Notes: generated by a model not told the origin, from the letters alone. A DNA stretch of 64,000 nucleotides from a bacterium (GCA_016124945.1 WGMT01000065.1:123467-187466), one strand, 5' to 3'; positions 47,677 through 57,366 are shown, numbered from the stretch's first letter. A program made the numbers and translations.

Positions 47677-48957
47677 ATGTTTCGAAATCTGGTTATGTTC
47701 CTGGTCGCCCTGGCCGGGATTGGCCTGGTGGTGGCTGGATGCAGCATGGCGCTGCCCGATTTAGCCGCTGAATTGCCGACGCAGGCGACTACAGCGGCAA
47801 CGGAGGCAACGGCGACACCTTCGACTGAAGAGGAATCTGCCACCTCGGCCACAGCAGATAGTGACATCGGCGCGCCGACATCCGGCGGTGTGATCATTCG
47901 CGACGGCGGGCCGCCGCCTTTTGATCCCTTCGACTGGCGTACTGATTTTTCCATCCGCAGCGTGGAATGGAGCGAAATCCTCTCCGGCGGGCCGCCCAAA
48001 GACGGCATCCCCTCCATCGACGACCCTCAGTTCGAGTCGTTTGAGGCGGCGGCAACGTGGCTTACCGACCGAGATCCGGTTATCCTCTTCGCCCACAACG
48101 GCGTAGAACGGGCCTATCCACTCTCGATCCTTATCTGGCACGAGATTGTCAACGATGTGGTGGGCGGCAAACCGGTGACGGTGACCTTCTGCCCGCTGTG
48201 TAACGCCAGTATCGTCTTTGATCGTGAGTTTGAAGGGGAAATTCTAGACTTCGGCACTACGGGGCGACTGCGCAAGAGTGATCTGATTATGTACGACCGC
48301 CAAACCGAAACGTGGTGGCAGCAGTTCACCGGCGAGGCCATCATCGGCGAGTGGACGGGTGGACAGTTGCGCTTCTTGCCCAGCCAGGTTATATCGTTTG
48401 CCGACTTCGTGGCCGAGCACCCCAACGGCGAAGTCCTGGCGCGGCCAACTGGGCGATCCGCGCGCAGCTACGGGCGCAACCCCTACGTCGGCTACGATAG
48501 CACAGCGCAGCCCTTCCTCTTTACGGGGAAGATCGACGACCGTCTACCCTCTGTGGAACGTGTCGTTGGGCTGACCACACCGACTACGGCTTTGGCCTAT
48601 CCCTGGACGACCGTTGTCGCAGCTCAGGTGATCGAAGACGAATTCGGCGGCGCGCCCATTGTCATCTTCCACAAAGAAGGCCGTGCCAGCGCGATGGACA
48701 CGTCTACGATCTCTGAAGGACGCGACATCGGTACAGTCGGCGTCTTCGATCGCCGCCTCGACGGGCAGACGCTCACGTTCAGCGCAGTGGGCGACGGCCT
48801 CTTCACCGATGCTGAGACGGGCACCACATGGAACATCCTGGGCGAAGCGGTGGATGGTTCTCACGTGGGGGAAAGTCTCACCCTGGTGCTTCACTTCGAT
48901 CACTTCTGGTTCGCCTGGGCAGCATTCTTCCCAGAGACGGACGTGTACGCAGAATGA
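47677..48957 (+). CDS. DUF3179 domain lipoprotein
   Basis: The 426-residue product has a lipoprotein signal (LVVAGCS, Cys about 22) and a Thr/Ala/Ser-rich linker. The DUF3179 domain (about 95-420) shows the family's hallmark motifs: VTVTFCPLCNASIVFDRE, DFGTTGRLRKSDLIMYDRQTETWWQQFTGEAIIG, and YVGYDSTAQPFLF. The Cys-x-x-Cys pair in CPLC suggests metal or thiol chemistry, but the family's function is not established. Expected location: outer face of the cytoplasmic membrane. RBS AAAGGAGAAAGG is strong. It is a single-gene unit. Confidence 0.9.
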   Translation: MFRNLVMFLVALAGIGLVVAGCSMALPDLAAELPTQATTAATEATATPSTEEESATSATADSDIGAPTSGGVIIRDGGPPPFDPFDWRTDFSIRSVEWSEILSGGPPKDGIPSIDDPQFESFEAAATWLTDRDPVILFAHNGVERAYPLSILIWHEIVNDVVGGKPVTVTFCPLCNASIVFDREFEGEILDFGTTGRLRKSDLIMYDRQTETWWQQFTGEAIIGEWTGGQLRFLPSQVISFADFVAEHPNGEVLARPTGRSARSYGRNPYVGYDSTAQPFLFTGKIDDRLPSVERVVGLTTPTTALAYPWTTVVAAQVIEDEFGGAPIVIFHKEGRASAMDTSTISEGRDIGTVGVFDRRLDGQTLTFSAVGDGLFTDAETGTTWNILGEAVDGSHVGESLTLVLHFDHFWFAWAAFFPETDVYAE

Positions 48958-48961
48958 AATA

Positions 48962-49081
48962 ATTGACGATTTTCGATTGTTTTTTCGGGAGTGAGAGTGG
49001 CATGTGGGCATGTAAACTTGAGCATGAAATCAAACCAATCATGCAATCAGATCCTCTACAAGACAATCGAAAATCGTCAAT
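48962..49081. repeat. Heptad inverted-repeat element with perfect 18-bp arms
   Basis: ATTGACGATTTTCGATTG (48962-48979) is perfectly complementary to CAATCGAAAATCGTCAAT (49064-49081), with an 84-base loop. The right array continues to 49107. Read on the minus strand it encodes the last residues (MIFD) and the stop codon of AzlD. Confidence 0.9.
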
Positions 49082-49090
49082 CGAAAATCG

Positions 49091-49405
49091 TCAATCGAAA
49101 ATCATCAGTAAGCCCAACACCGCCATCCCCACACCAATTGTGAGCAGCGTGTTACGCGTGCGCCATGCCACGATGACGGCGGCGAGACCTGCGATCAGAC
49201 GATGATTGTCGAGGCTGAGGACAAACTGCTCGTTCTGCACCAGCAGTTCGGGTACGATGATGGCGGTAAGCACCGCCACAGGGACAAAACGTAGTGCCCG
49301 CTGCGCGGTAGGTGAGAGGTGGAAACGCCCCGCACTGACCAGGAATGAGGCGCGAATGGCGTAGGTGAGTAGCCCGGCGGCAATTAGGGTGAGCCAGAGC
49401 GTCAT
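49091..49405 (-). CDS. azlD: AzlD family branched-chain amino acid export subunit
   Basis: The 104-residue protein has the three to four helices of AzlD: AGLLTYAIRASFLVS, ALRFVPVAVLTAIIVPELL (the family's central motif) and a final helix ending GLLMIFD. With AzlC it forms an exporter for branched-chain amino acids or similar compounds. Its ATG overlaps the AzlC stop (ATGA), as is usual for the pair. A longer reading to 49732 is only frame overlap with azlC. The last residues and stop are encoded by the heptad element downstream. Confidence 0.92.
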   Translation of the reverse strand: MTLWLTLIAAGLLTYAIRASFLVSAGRFHLSPTAQRALRFVPVAVLTAIIVPELLVQNEQFVLSLDNHRLIAGLAAVIVAWRTRNTLLTIGVGMAVLGLLMIFD

Positions 49406-50121
49406 GATTGATTGTCCTCCGCTACGCTGGCAGTGTTGACTCGTTGCCGCTGTTCCACCGCCAACCCCACAGTCATCCCCACCAGCGCCGCCACGATCAA
49501 CCCAAGTTTGAAGGGCATTTGCATCACCAGGAGCACTGTAATCCCTGCCGCCAATGCTGCTGCGGTCGAAGCCCGATCCACGATGGCAGGCACCACCAGC
49601 GCAATGAAGGTGAGCGGCAACGCAAAGTCTAATGGCCAAGAAGAGGGTACACTTGCCCCCAAAAAGACGCCTACCGCCGTACTCAACTGCCACGTCACCC
49701 ACAGTGTGAGCCCCGAGCCAAGTAGGTGCCATCCTTTGTGCGCTGCGGTTGGCAGTTGATCATATTGGGTAATCGAAGCGGCGTAGGCTTCGTCGGTAAG
49801 CAAGTATGCCAACAGCGCCCGCCGTCGTAGCGAGAGCGTCGCCAGGTGCGTCGACAACGAGGCGCTGTAGAGCATGTGCCGCAAGTTGATCACAAAGACC
49901 ATCGCCACGATCACCAGCGCCGGCGACGAGGCAGCGATAAGTTGGGCTGCAACAAACTGGGCAGATCCGGCGAAAATAATGGCCGACATCGCCTGTGCCG
50001 CCACCGGCGGCATCCCCGCGGCCACCGCCGCAATGCCATTGATCAGGCCGAACGGCACCACACCAATCAATAACGGCGACTGGGCGCGCATTCCAGCCCA
50101 GAACTGTAAACGAGCAGACAT
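49402..50121 (-). CDS. azlC: AzlC family branched-chain amino acid exporter
   Basis: The 239-residue membrane protein matches AzlC: PLLIGVVPFGLINGIAAVAAGMP near the start, AMSAIIFAGSAQFVAAQLI, and VFVINLRHMLYSASLSTHL. Six or seven helices are present. It exports branched-chain amino acids (in some family members azaleucine resistance) with AzlD as the small partner. RBS: AGAAAGATCTC before the ATG is weak. It is coupled to azlD. Confidence 0.93.
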   Translation of the reverse strand: MSARLQFWAGMRAQSPLLIGVVPFGLINGIAAVAAGMPPVAAQAMSAIIFAGSAQFVAAQLIAASSPALVIVAMVFVINLRHMLYSASLSTHLATLSLRRRALLAYLLTDEAYAASITQYDQLPTAAHKGWHLLGSGLTLWVTWQLSTAVGVFLGASVPSSWPLDFALPLTFIALVVPAIVDRASTAAALAAGITVLLVMQMPFKLGLIVAALVGMTVGLAVEQRQRVNTASVAEDNQS

Positions 50122-50154
50122 AAAGAGATCTTTCTCTAAAGATGGAAGATGACT

Positions 50155-50306
50155 GGCGATTTACGATTGACGATTGCTTGGTAGAGCATCTTGCTAAACG
50201 ATTGGCCTGTCTCCGGGTCAAGACAACACACCCACGCCTCATTCAGAATCTCAACACGACAATCGTCAATCGCAAATCGTCAATCGCAAATCGCAAATCG
50301 TCAATG
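50155..50306. repeat. Heptad inverted-repeat element
   Basis: GGCGATTTACGATTGACGATTG (50155-50176) pairs with CAATCGTCAATCGCAAATCGTC (50260-50281) at 20 of 22 positions. The right array goes on to 50306 with six units of AATCGTC/AATCGCA. The loop begins CTTGGTAGAGC. The right edge lies 9 bp from the stop of the next gene. Confidence 0.85.
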
Positions 50307-50314
50307 GATAGTCT

Positions 50315-51082
50315 TCAGTTCTGCCAACAGCTTCCTGTCAACGGCAGTTGTGTCATGTTGAGTGGTGTCACGCCTGGGCGATCCAGGGTGACGCGGTAGC
50401 GCATCCATGGAATGTAGAAGTAGGTGTAACCGCGCAGGCAGATCTGTGATTGGGGGCGGTCGATGCCGCGGAAGGTGTCGGGCACCTGGATCGGCGGGTA
50501 GCGAATGTCTTCGAGGGCAAGCCTTTGGATCCAGAATCCTGTAACGTTGTAAGTTGTCTCCGCGGCACGGCGCGCGTTGACCGAGAGACGTAGTTCGTCA
50601 CCGAAGACAGGTGGTTCAGGTGGGTTGAAGTAGCGGGGGAGTAGGGCGAGGGGAACGATAAAGAAGAACACAAAGAAGCCGACCTTAAATCGGCGTGAGC
50701 GACTGCCCAGGTCCACTGCTTCGGCGAAAAAGCGTGAAAGTGTCGTCAGTACAAAGAGCAGCAGCCAGATCAACAGCAAATTCAGCACGAAATCGAACAG
50801 AAAAAGAGAGATCCCGCCGTTTAAGTCGATGAGTGCAAAGGGCAGAGGATAGCCCATGTGCCCGGCACAACCGTCGGGGCAGCCCACATTGTGCGGCGGT
50901 ACCACAAAGAGTGAAAAAGTGGCGACATCGATCAGGGCGGCGGCAAGCAGTGTGAGCGCGAAGATGGAATACCAACGTTCACTCTGCTGCCGCCACCAGA
51001 TCAGTAACAGTGTCCCCAGCAGAAGCCCTGCCCCTGCCAGGATCAGATCCGACACATCTGCAAAGAACGACAGTTGCGACAT
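50315..51082 (-). CDS. Multi-pass membrane protein, function unknown
   Basis: The 255-residue protein has about four hydrophobic helices (about 12-32, 40-62, 85-118, 135-155), a Cys-containing loop (GCPDGCAGHMGYP, about 67-80) and an extracytoplasmic C-terminal third. No family is recognised. It lies 12 bp after the 1,501-residue protein gene and is probably co-transcribed with it and with the 266-residue gene. Confidence 0.8.
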   Translation of the reverse strand: MSQLSFFADVSDLILAGAGLLLGTLLLIWWRQQSERWYSIFALTLLAAALIDVATFSLFVVPPHNVGCPDGCAGHMGYPLPFALIDLNGGISLFLFDFVLNLLLIWLLLFVLTTLSRFFAEAVDLGSRSRRFKVGFFVFFFIVPLALLPRYFNPPEPPVFGDELRLSVNARRAAETTYNVTGFWIQRLALEDIRYPPIQVPDTFRGIDRPQSQICLRGYTYFYIPWMRYRVTLDRPGVTPLNMTQLPLTGSCWQN

Positions 51083-51094
51083 AAAGTGCGATAA

Positions 51095-54000
51095 CTACTC
51101 CGCGGTGGTTGGCCCCAACCAGCAGGCTTGAATGCGCAGCACGTCTACAGGTAGCACGACGAAGGGCTCCGGCTCTTGTTCTACCGGCCAAACTGCCAAT
51201 GTTGAACCGGCAGCTTCGTCGTCGGGCGCTGTCTCATCCTCTACTACGTCCTCTGCTGCGGCCTCAGCTTCACCTTCACCCCCAACCTCAACTTCGTCTT
51301 CACCCGTTGCTTCCGCCGCTGCATCTTCGGTTTCCTCAGCGGGTGGTGTGACCACGGGTTGCCCAGAGATTGACATCATCACACTGCCATCTTGGCAGAC
51401 GGCGAAGTCGTCCATGAGCGTGCCGGCGGGCAGCAGATAGGTGACGTTGCTCGCGATCTTCCCTTCCGCACTCGCGTCCTCACCGCCGGTGTCCTCACCG
51501 CCGGTGTCTTCAGCGACTTGTACCGATACGATACCGAAGCGTTCCAGCGCAAAGACGCCCTCGGGCGAGAAGCGGCTGCGTGCCAGGATTAGTTCGTCGT
51601 CGTTGCGCCACGAGAGATTGGGGGCAAGAAACTCGAAGCGAGTCTCTACTTCGTAAACCTGAGTAGGCGTCACCTCTTCGCCTGCATCTAGTGGCAGCAC
51701 AAAGAGCCGATTGGGTGGCTGGATGAACCCTGCGGTCAGGCTTTCTAGTTCGGGATCGTAGGCAAAGTAGGCCAGCCGAGATCCACTAGGGTTGACCCGT
51801 AATGGATTGCGATAGGTGCCTGCGGCGAGCAGTTGAGTTGCCGATGTCACCTCGCTGTCGGCCAACGTGACGCGGAAGAGGCCGCTGTTCAGCCGCGTGT
51901 TCTGCGGATCCGACGTTTCTACGAGCAGCGAGAGTTCGTCTTCGTTGAGGCGTACGTCTATGAGCGATGGCTGTAACTGCGCGCCTTCTTCGTTGCCGAA
52001 GATCGTCAGCGGTGGCTGTGCGGCCAGGGTAAGCGAACGTTTTGCGCTTTCGTAATACCAGAGTTGCCATGTTTCAGGCGCAACCTGCGAAACTTCGATC
52101 CACCACAGGTTGCCTTCGCCGTCGCCGGAGACGCCGGCCAAGGCGTAGAAGGGCTGCGCCGTTACTTCAACCATGAGGCCGTCGTTACGAAGGTAGACAA
52201 AGCGACTGATCCCGGCGGCGATGTTGCTGCTTGGGATGATGGCGCCGCCGTTTTCCCCTTCGATGGCCACGATGCTCTCTCCGCTGTCCCAAATAGCGGT
52301 GAAGTCGTCGTCGGTTTCCAGTAACCAGATACCCGGATCGTCGCGCAATGTGAGCAGGCTGAGCGCCTCGTCGCGAGCGATGGCGGTAGCGTAGCGTGGC
52401 ACGGTAAAGAGGCGCAACCGCTGCCAATCCGGCGGTGGGGCCACGATGCGCACTCGCTCAACATCGATGGTCGTTTGATCGTCGCCGATTTCGCCGGTAA
52501 CGTAGATCTGTGTGCTCGGCCAGAGCAACTCAGGGCGAGCCGGTAGCCAGCGGTCGTCTTCCAGCCCTAGGGCGCCGCTCCAAATCTCCACTTGATCATT
52601 GCGGGTGGGATCGAAGTTCAGCGCGTAGATCGTGCCGTCCTCTGCCACTGCGGGGATCCGGTCGAGTGGGTTGGCAGGGATAGAATCTCCCCGCACGGTG
52701 AGGACCAACTCGTCTTCCGCAGGCGCAGGTAGCGGACGTACCGGTGTCTCGGCTACAGCGGTGGGCGAAGGCAGCGGCGAAGTAGACGTCAACGATGTTG
52801 CGGTGGGTGTCGGCGTTGGCAGTGGCGACGGTGCGTCAGTTGGTGTTTCTTCGGGTGCTGGAATCGGTGTGGCCTCGTCGGCGGGAGGTGTATCTTCATC
52901 TTCGGGCGCTGTCGTCGCTTCCGCTGTTGGTGTTGATTCCGGTGTCGGCGTTGGCCGTTCCTCGCTGGGTGGATTGAGGGGCAGGCCGTCTAGGTTGAAG
53001 ATGGGCAGTGTAGATGGGTCACCGCTGAGGGTGAGCAACTGCTGCGACATCCAGCCTTCGATGCCATCCTCATCAAGGCGGTCGTCGACAACTTTGATGA
53101 GCACCCAGGCGCCATCCTCGGTGACGCCGCCCAGAAGTACGACGGCGCTTTCGGGCAGCCGCGCCACGATGTCGGCGTCGGTGTTGGGCAAGGCGCGTAC
53201 TCGGGCAGGCGGCAGCGCAACCGTCCCTGTGACGATATCGGGCGCGGTCAGGTCGATCTCTGCGGGGAAGTAGGAGACCGGCGTTGACGTTGCTTCGGGT
53301 GTAGCCTCTGCAGTGGGCGGCGCTTCTTCACCTGTGGGTGTTGGCGTCGTTTCTGCTTCGGGCGTTTCTGTCGCTTCGGCGGTGAGCTCTTCCGTTGGCA
53401 CTGCTGTCGGTTCTTCGCCCGGTTCTGGGGTCGGCCCGTCTGTCGGCTCTTCTGTTGCTTCGGCCGTAGGCTCTTCGGTCGGCGTTTCGGTTTCAGTCGC
53501 CTCAGGTGTGGCGGTGACTATCTCTGTCGGTGTCTCTGTTGCCGTGGCCGTTTCTGTCGGCTCCGGCGTATCAGTAGACGTGGCTGTGGGTTCCGGTGTT
53601 TCTGTTGCCGTGGCCGTTTCTGTCGGCGTTTCTGTTGGCTCCGGTGTGTTAGTGGATGTAGTTGTAGGCTCAGGCGTCTCTGTTGGTGTGGCTGTTGGTG
53701 TCTCTGTTGGTGTGGCTGTTGGTGTCTCTGTTTGAGTCGGTGTTGCTGTTGGCGTTTCGGTTGGTGTGGACGTCGGGGGCGGTGTTTCTGTTGCCGTGGA
53801 CGTTTCGGTTGGTGTCGCTGTGGCCGTTGCTGTGGCTGTATCTGTTGCGGTTGGGGTCTTGGTAGGTGTCGCTGTCGGTGACGGTGTGAACGTAGGCGCA
53901 GGCGTCACTAGATCGATGGCACCGTAGTTTGCGGTTTCGCGGATCTCGCTCAATTCGTAGTTACCGTCTGCGGTTTGGCTGAAGAAGGCGTCGAATGTAC

Positions 54001-55600
54001 GTGAACGGTCTGCGTTGTCGAAGAAGCGTAAGCGTGTGCTGATGGCAGTAGCGGGGAGCAGCGCCCCGCTGGCTGGGTCGCGGTAAAGCCCAAGCCATGA
54101 TCCCGGAAGGTCTAGAGACAGGTTCAGCGCCGTGTCTACCAGGCCAGGGGCGACAGCGACCGCGGCGGCGGCTTCCCGGTCACCGGCCTGAAGCGCTGCG
54201 ATGAAGCGCGCCAGCGTGGTCAACGGGGTTGGCAGCAACGTCTGGTCTTCCAACTCGTAGGCCCACCGCGCGGGGACATTCTCTTCGGTCACCAGGATGG
54301 GTCTCCAAAACGTGCGGGCGCTCTGTTGCGCCAGTGGCGGTTGTTCGATGAAGGTGTCGGGAGCGTTGAGCAATTGGCGCAGTGGCGCATTTGCCGACAG
54401 TGGCGACGCAACCTGGATACCCGGCAGCGGGCTGTTGTTTACGGGCAACAACTGCAAAGAGAGACCCATCGGCTGCGCCGTCCAGAGTGGGTCGTCGGTG
54501 CTACGCCACACGCTGGTGAAGGGCGCGCCGGGCTGCGCCGTGAGCGCGAAGACGGAGACCGCGTCCGATGGCGTTGTCCGTTCGACGATGAGGACAACAA
54601 TCCGTCCTTGGGGATCGGTGGTGATGAGCGCCTGTGAAGCGCCTGTGATCAGCGGTGTGTCATCCGGCGCTGCCGCAAGTAACGGGAAGAGCGTCTGCCC
54701 CAGGATTTGGCTACCGCCGTCCCAAAAGATTGTAGGCAAGGGCTGTCCTTGCGTTGTGCGTGGCGCAGCGAGGACGGCCCATCGGTTGCCTGTTAACGGC
54801 GTGAAGGCCAGCGGCGAGAGGATCAGGTCTTCGGCTTCGGCCAGCGATCTGAGCAGCGCCGATACAGTTTCGGGTGTGCGTTCATCGGCGGGTAAGCCCC
54901 GGATCAACTGGGCACCGAGCCGAGGAAAGCGTACCGCGTTGACAGGCAACCCACTCTGAGCGGAAGCGTCAAGATCTTCTTGGGTGATGGGCTCGGTGGG
55001 TGTTGGCGTGATGGTTGGCGTGGCCGACGGTGTCCACGTGGCCGACGGTGTCCATGTAGGCGTAGACGTGGGCACCACTGATGGCAGCGTAACCACAGTG
55101 TCTGTGGGCGTTAATGTGGGTGGCACAGGCGTGGGTGTGTCGGTGGGTGGGATGGGCGTCTCTGTTGGCGACGGCGACGTGGATGTGTCCACGGGCAGGG
55201 AGGGTGTGTCCGTTGCGGCGATGGGCTCAGGCGTGTTGGTCGCGACAACGACCACAGGGGTATCTGTGGCCGGCACGGCAATTGTGTCGGTTGGCGCGAT
55301 GGCTACGACTTCGCTCGTCGGTGTGTCCACCGGCGCGGTCGTGGGTGTGCTCGTCGGTGTGCTCGTCGGTGTGAAGGTAGGCTGGATGAGGGCCTGCTGC
55401 GCCACCGCTGTCATGGTGACGGCAATCGCCTGGGTGGTGGCCTCTTGTTCCTCAGCGTTTTGGATGGCCCCTTGGCGTTGGCCCAGGCTGAAGAGGAACA
55501 AGGCCACGGCGAGCAATGCCGTGATGACGAGGCCTGCGCCGATTAGCAGCAGGCGACTTAGCCCTGTAGACGGTTCAGGCAAGTTGGATCGATTAAACAT
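51095..55600 (-). CDS. Large Pro-Thr-rich membrane-anchored protein with SH3b domain and beta-propeller
   Basis: The 1,501-residue protein has one membrane segment (about 15-37, LLLIGAGLVITALLAVALFLF), then a Thr/Pro/Val linker (about 75-205), a globular domain (about 205-560), a second long Thr-Pro-Glu repeat (about 570-790), an SH3b-like domain (about 800-870, ARVRALPNTDADIV), a third linker and a C-terminal beta-propeller-like region (about 970-1400). An acidic tail follows. It appears anchored with its bulk outside the cell. Function unknown; a cell-surface sensor or wall-spanning protein is inference. Neighbours at 50315 and 55746 are likewise envelope proteins. Confidence 0.8.
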   Translation of the reverse strand: MFNRSNLPEPSTGLSRLLLIGAGLVITALLAVALFLFSLGQRQGAIQNAEEQEATTQAIAVTMTAVAQQALIQPTFTPTSTPTSTPTTAPVDTPTSEVVAIAPTDTIAVPATDTPVVVVATNTPEPIAATDTPSLPVDTSTSPSPTETPIPPTDTPTPVPPTLTPTDTVVTLPSVVPTSTPTWTPSATWTPSATPTITPTPTEPITQEDLDASAQSGLPVNAVRFPRLGAQLIRGLPADERTPETVSALLRSLAEAEDLILSPLAFTPLTGNRWAVLAAPRTTQGQPLPTIFWDGGSQILGQTLFPLLAAAPDDTPLITGASQALITTDPQGRIVVLIVERTTPSDAVSVFALTAQPGAPFTSVWRSTDDPLWTAQPMGLSLQLLPVNNSPLPGIQVASPLSANAPLRQLLNAPDTFIEQPPLAQQSARTFWRPILVTEENVPARWAYELEDQTLLPTPLTTLARFIAALQAGDREAAAAVAVAPGLVDTALNLSLDLPGSWLGLYRDPASGALLPATAISTRLRFFDNADRSRTFDAFFSQTADGNYELSEIRETANYGAIDLVTPAPTFTPSPTATPTKTPTATDTATATATATPTETSTATETPPPTSTPTETPTATPTQTETPTATPTETPTATPTETPEPTTTSTNTPEPTETPTETATATETPEPTATSTDTPEPTETATATETPTEIVTATPEATETETPTEEPTAEATEEPTDGPTPEPGEEPTAVPTEELTAEATETPEAETTPTPTGEEAPPTAEATPEATSTPVSYFPAEIDLTAPDIVTGTVALPPARVRALPNTDADIVARLPESAVVLLGGVTEDGAWVLIKVVDDRLDEDGIEGWMSQQLLTLSGDPSTLPIFNLDGLPLNPPSEERPTPTPESTPTAEATTAPEDEDTPPADEATPIPAPEETPTDAPSPLPTPTPTATSLTSTSPLPSPTAVAETPVRPLPAPAEDELVLTVRGDSIPANPLDRIPAVAEDGTIYALNFDPTRNDQVEIWSGALGLEDDRWLPARPELLWPSTQIYVTGEIGDDQTTIDVERVRIVAPPPDWQRLRLFTVPRYATAIARDEALSLLTLRDDPGIWLLETDDDFTAIWDSGESIVAIEGENGGAIIPSSNIAAGISRFVYLRNDGLMVEVTAQPFYALAGVSGDGEGNLWWIEVSQVAPETWQLWYYESAKRSLTLAAQPPLTIFGNEEGAQLQPSLIDVRLNEDELSLLVETSDPQNTRLNSGLFRVTLADSEVTSATQLLAAGTYRNPLRVNPSGSRLAYFAYDPELESLTAGFIQPPNRLFVLPLDAGEEVTPTQVYEVETRFEFLAPNLSWRNDDELILARSRFSPEGVFALERFGIVSVQVAEDTGGEDTGGEDASAEGKIASNVTYLLPAGTLMDDFAVCQDGSVMMSISGQPVVTPPAEETEDAAAEATGEDEVEVGGEGEAEAAAEDVVEDETAPDDEAAGSTLAVWPVEQEPEPFVVLPVDVLRIQACWLGPTTAE
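53313..53900. repeat. Low-complexity Thr-Pro-Glu coding repeats
   Basis: On the minus strand this stretch encodes tandem TPTETPTATPTE-type repeats of the 1,501-residue protein. The 12-18 bp units are repetitive at DNA level, so copy number may vary by slippage. Confidence 0.7.
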
Positions 55601-55745
55601 GGCGTTGTCCTCTCTCAGAAATCACACCACAGCGGGAGCCGGTTCAGTGGGAGCCGGTTCAGTGGGAGCCGGTGCTGTAGTTGCCAATATTGACGGGTTC
55701 TACGCTTGGCTGGTTCCAGTACAGGCGGGGCAGTTTTGGCGGATG

Positions 55746-56546
55746 TCAGTTTTGAACCGTCAACGTGACACGACAGGGTTGGGGATAGTTGCCGGTGGTG
55801 TCGACGACCACCAACTGGATGGTGTAGATGCCATTGGCGAGGCTTGCACTGTTGAGGCTGCCTAGCAAGCCACCCACAACCTGGCTTTGCCCACCATCGA
55901 AGTATACATACCCTTCGCCGGCGCTGCTGCCCGGTGCGAATTCAAGTTTATAGTAGCTAAATTGATCGTGCTGTGCTGTGCCCACGATGGCCACGGATCC
56001 GCTGACTACAGCGCCATTGCCTGGCGACACAATCGACGAACGACCATCTGGGCAGAGTGCTGGGGCAACGGCAACCGGCGGTGGGGCCGTAGTCGGTTCC
56101 GGTGTCGGTGTAGAGGCAGTCGTCTGCGGCGCCGACGCTGTCTGTTGGGCGTTGACAGCGTCCGCGATTGTCTCTTGCTGTGTAGTGACTTCGGTTGGTG
56201 TTGCGATGGGCGTCGGCGTCGTCGGTAATGGCGTGTTGGTTGGCGTAGGGATCAGGGGAATCGACTGTGGCTGCGGGTTGAGTGCCTGTTCGACCACTGG
56301 TTCTACTGCCCGTGCCAGCGTGGTGCTGATGAAGTAGGTCATGCCCATCACCAACAAGATGACCATTGCCGAAATGAAAATGTTGTAGAGATCGTTAATC
56401 GCCTTTTCACGTTCCAACGAAAAAATCGCCTGCCGCCGTTCCGCGCGCGATTGCCAGGTGCGGTAAAGCTGAAACAAAGCCAGGAACCCACACACGGCAT
56501 AGATGAAAGGCGCTGTATCGGCGACAAACTGAATAACAAATCCCAT
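55746..56546 (-). CDS. Membrane protein with Pro-Thr linker and C-terminal Ig-like domain
   Basis: The 266-residue product has two membrane helices (about 12-30 and 53-75), a Pro-Thr-Ala linker (about 95-165) and a beta-rich C-terminal domain (about 170-266, SIVSPGNGAVVSGSVAIVGTA ... YTIQLVVVDTTGNYPQPC), an Ig-like fold of a type common in secreted proteins. Function unknown. It lies upstream of the 1,501-residue gene (145 bp apart) and probably shares its role at the cell surface. Confidence 0.78.
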   Translation of the reverse strand: MGFVIQFVADTAPFIYAVCGFLALFQLYRTWQSRAERRQAIFSLEREKAINDLYNIFISAMVILLVMGMTYFISTTLARAVEPVVEQALNPQPQSIPLIPTPTNTPLPTTPTPIATPTEVTTQQETIADAVNAQQTASAPQTTASTPTPEPTTAPPPVAVAPALCPDGRSSIVSPGNGAVVSGSVAIVGTAQHDQFSYYKLEFAPGSSAGEGYVYFDGGQSQVVGGLLGSLNSASLANGIYTIQLVVVDTTGNYPQPCRVTLTVQN

Positions 56547-56631
56547 ATCTTAAGTCTACCGTAGCCGATCCGTTACGACAAAAGAATAGTCACAGTACAG
56601 CAATGACTCCCTGATGGATGTCGTAAATAAA

Positions 56632-56662
56632 AAAAGCTGCTGGTCATAGACCAGCAGCTTGA
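56632..56662 (-). terminator. Terminator of the initiator tRNA transcript
   Basis: AAGCTGCTGGTC and GACCAGCAGCTT form a 12-bp stem with a TATG-type loop, followed on the minus strand by TTTTTTT. It lies just downstream of tRNA-Met. Confidence 0.9.
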
Positions 56663-56663
56663 G

Positions 56664-56735
<72 letters not shown>

Positions 56736-56746
56736 TTAATGATTTA

Positions 56747-56775
56747 ATTTTAACACCTGAGCCACTTTCTGTCAA
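56747..56775 (-). promoter_or_regulatory. Promoter of tRNA-fMet
   Basis: On the minus strand TTGACA (56775-56770), a 17-bp spacer and TAAAAT (56752-56747) precede the tRNA 5' end by 11 bp. Confidence 0.8.
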
Positions 56776-56813
56776 ATTTGAGGCAGTCAGGGGGCACGTC
56801 ACTCTTGGGGCGA

Positions 56814-56880
56814 ACAGTGCCTGCCCATGCCAGGCACACATGTTTTGATAGATGATGCACTGGCCTGTGCCAGGTACTGT
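56814..56880. repeat. REP-like palindromic sequence, copy 3
   Basis: ACAGTGCCTG (56814) and CTGGCCTGTGCCAGGTACTGT (56860-56880) belong to the family seen around the giant gene. Here the pairing is weaker, and an internal small palindrome GTGCCTGCCCATGCCAGGCAC is present. Confidence 0.6.
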
Positions 56881-56940
56881 GGCGCTGAATCCCCAGTCAG
56901 GGTGGTGCCGGCAATCTACCAATGGCAGACTTTGTGGCCT

Positions 56941-57366
56941 TTAGCGGGCCACCCCTAACCTATCCAACCAGAGTTGCCACCATGCTCGGCTGAACAATGC
57001 CGGCTCTACAGAGGCCGAAGAATTCTGCCCATTCTCCAATGCCCCGGCACCCCCAAGCATGTCAGATTCAGTCTCTGTACCCAACACCACAAAAACATCG
57101 TCGCCAGGCTGCACATAGCCCAGTTCAGAACGTGCAATTTCTTCTACATATTCGCGGCTGGCGTAATAACTCAGCTCGTTCTTGAGCTGCAAATTCCACT
57201 GTTTCGCCAATTCGATCTCGCGTTCCATCGTGCTGGCACTGCTCTGGACCATCACCAGTTCATTAACTCGATCTAGATAATTCAGCAGAAAGAGCAAAAG
57301 TAGCAGCAAGCCGATGATTGTCCAGAATGAAATTCGCGGCGCAGATTCGCTGCGTTCATGCTTCAT
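56941..57366 (-). CDS. FtsB/DivIC-like septum formation initiator protein
   Basis: The 141-residue protein has the FtsB/DivIC layout: short basic cytoplasmic tail, one membrane helix (about 13-33, FWTIIGLLLLLLFLLNYL), a coiled coil outside (about 35-75, MEREIELAKQWNLQLKNELSYY) and the family's SELGYVQPGDDVFVV. It should belong to the divisome at midcell with FtsL and FtsQ-type partners. Start: the ATG at 57366 has AAGGGAAG upstream; the reading from 57444 would add 26 residues. It lies between two tRNA genes. Confidence 0.86.
   Translation of the reverse strand: MKHERSESAPRISFWTIIGLLLLLLFLLNYLDRVNELVMVQSSASTMEREIELAKQWNLQLKNELSYYASREYVEEIARSELGYVQPGDDVFVVLGTETESDMLGGAGALENGQNSSASVEPALFSRAWWQLWLDRLGVAR

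Noticed and set aside
51095..55600. Frameshifted or fused gene, because of the extreme low-complexity segments
   Set aside because: The frame is continuous through all domains, and the repeats are consistent with Pro-Thr linkers in neighbours.
56814..56880. Attachment site of an integrated element next to tRNA-fMet
   Set aside because: No duplicate of the tRNA 3' end, no integrase and no phage genes are present; the sequence fits the REP-like family.
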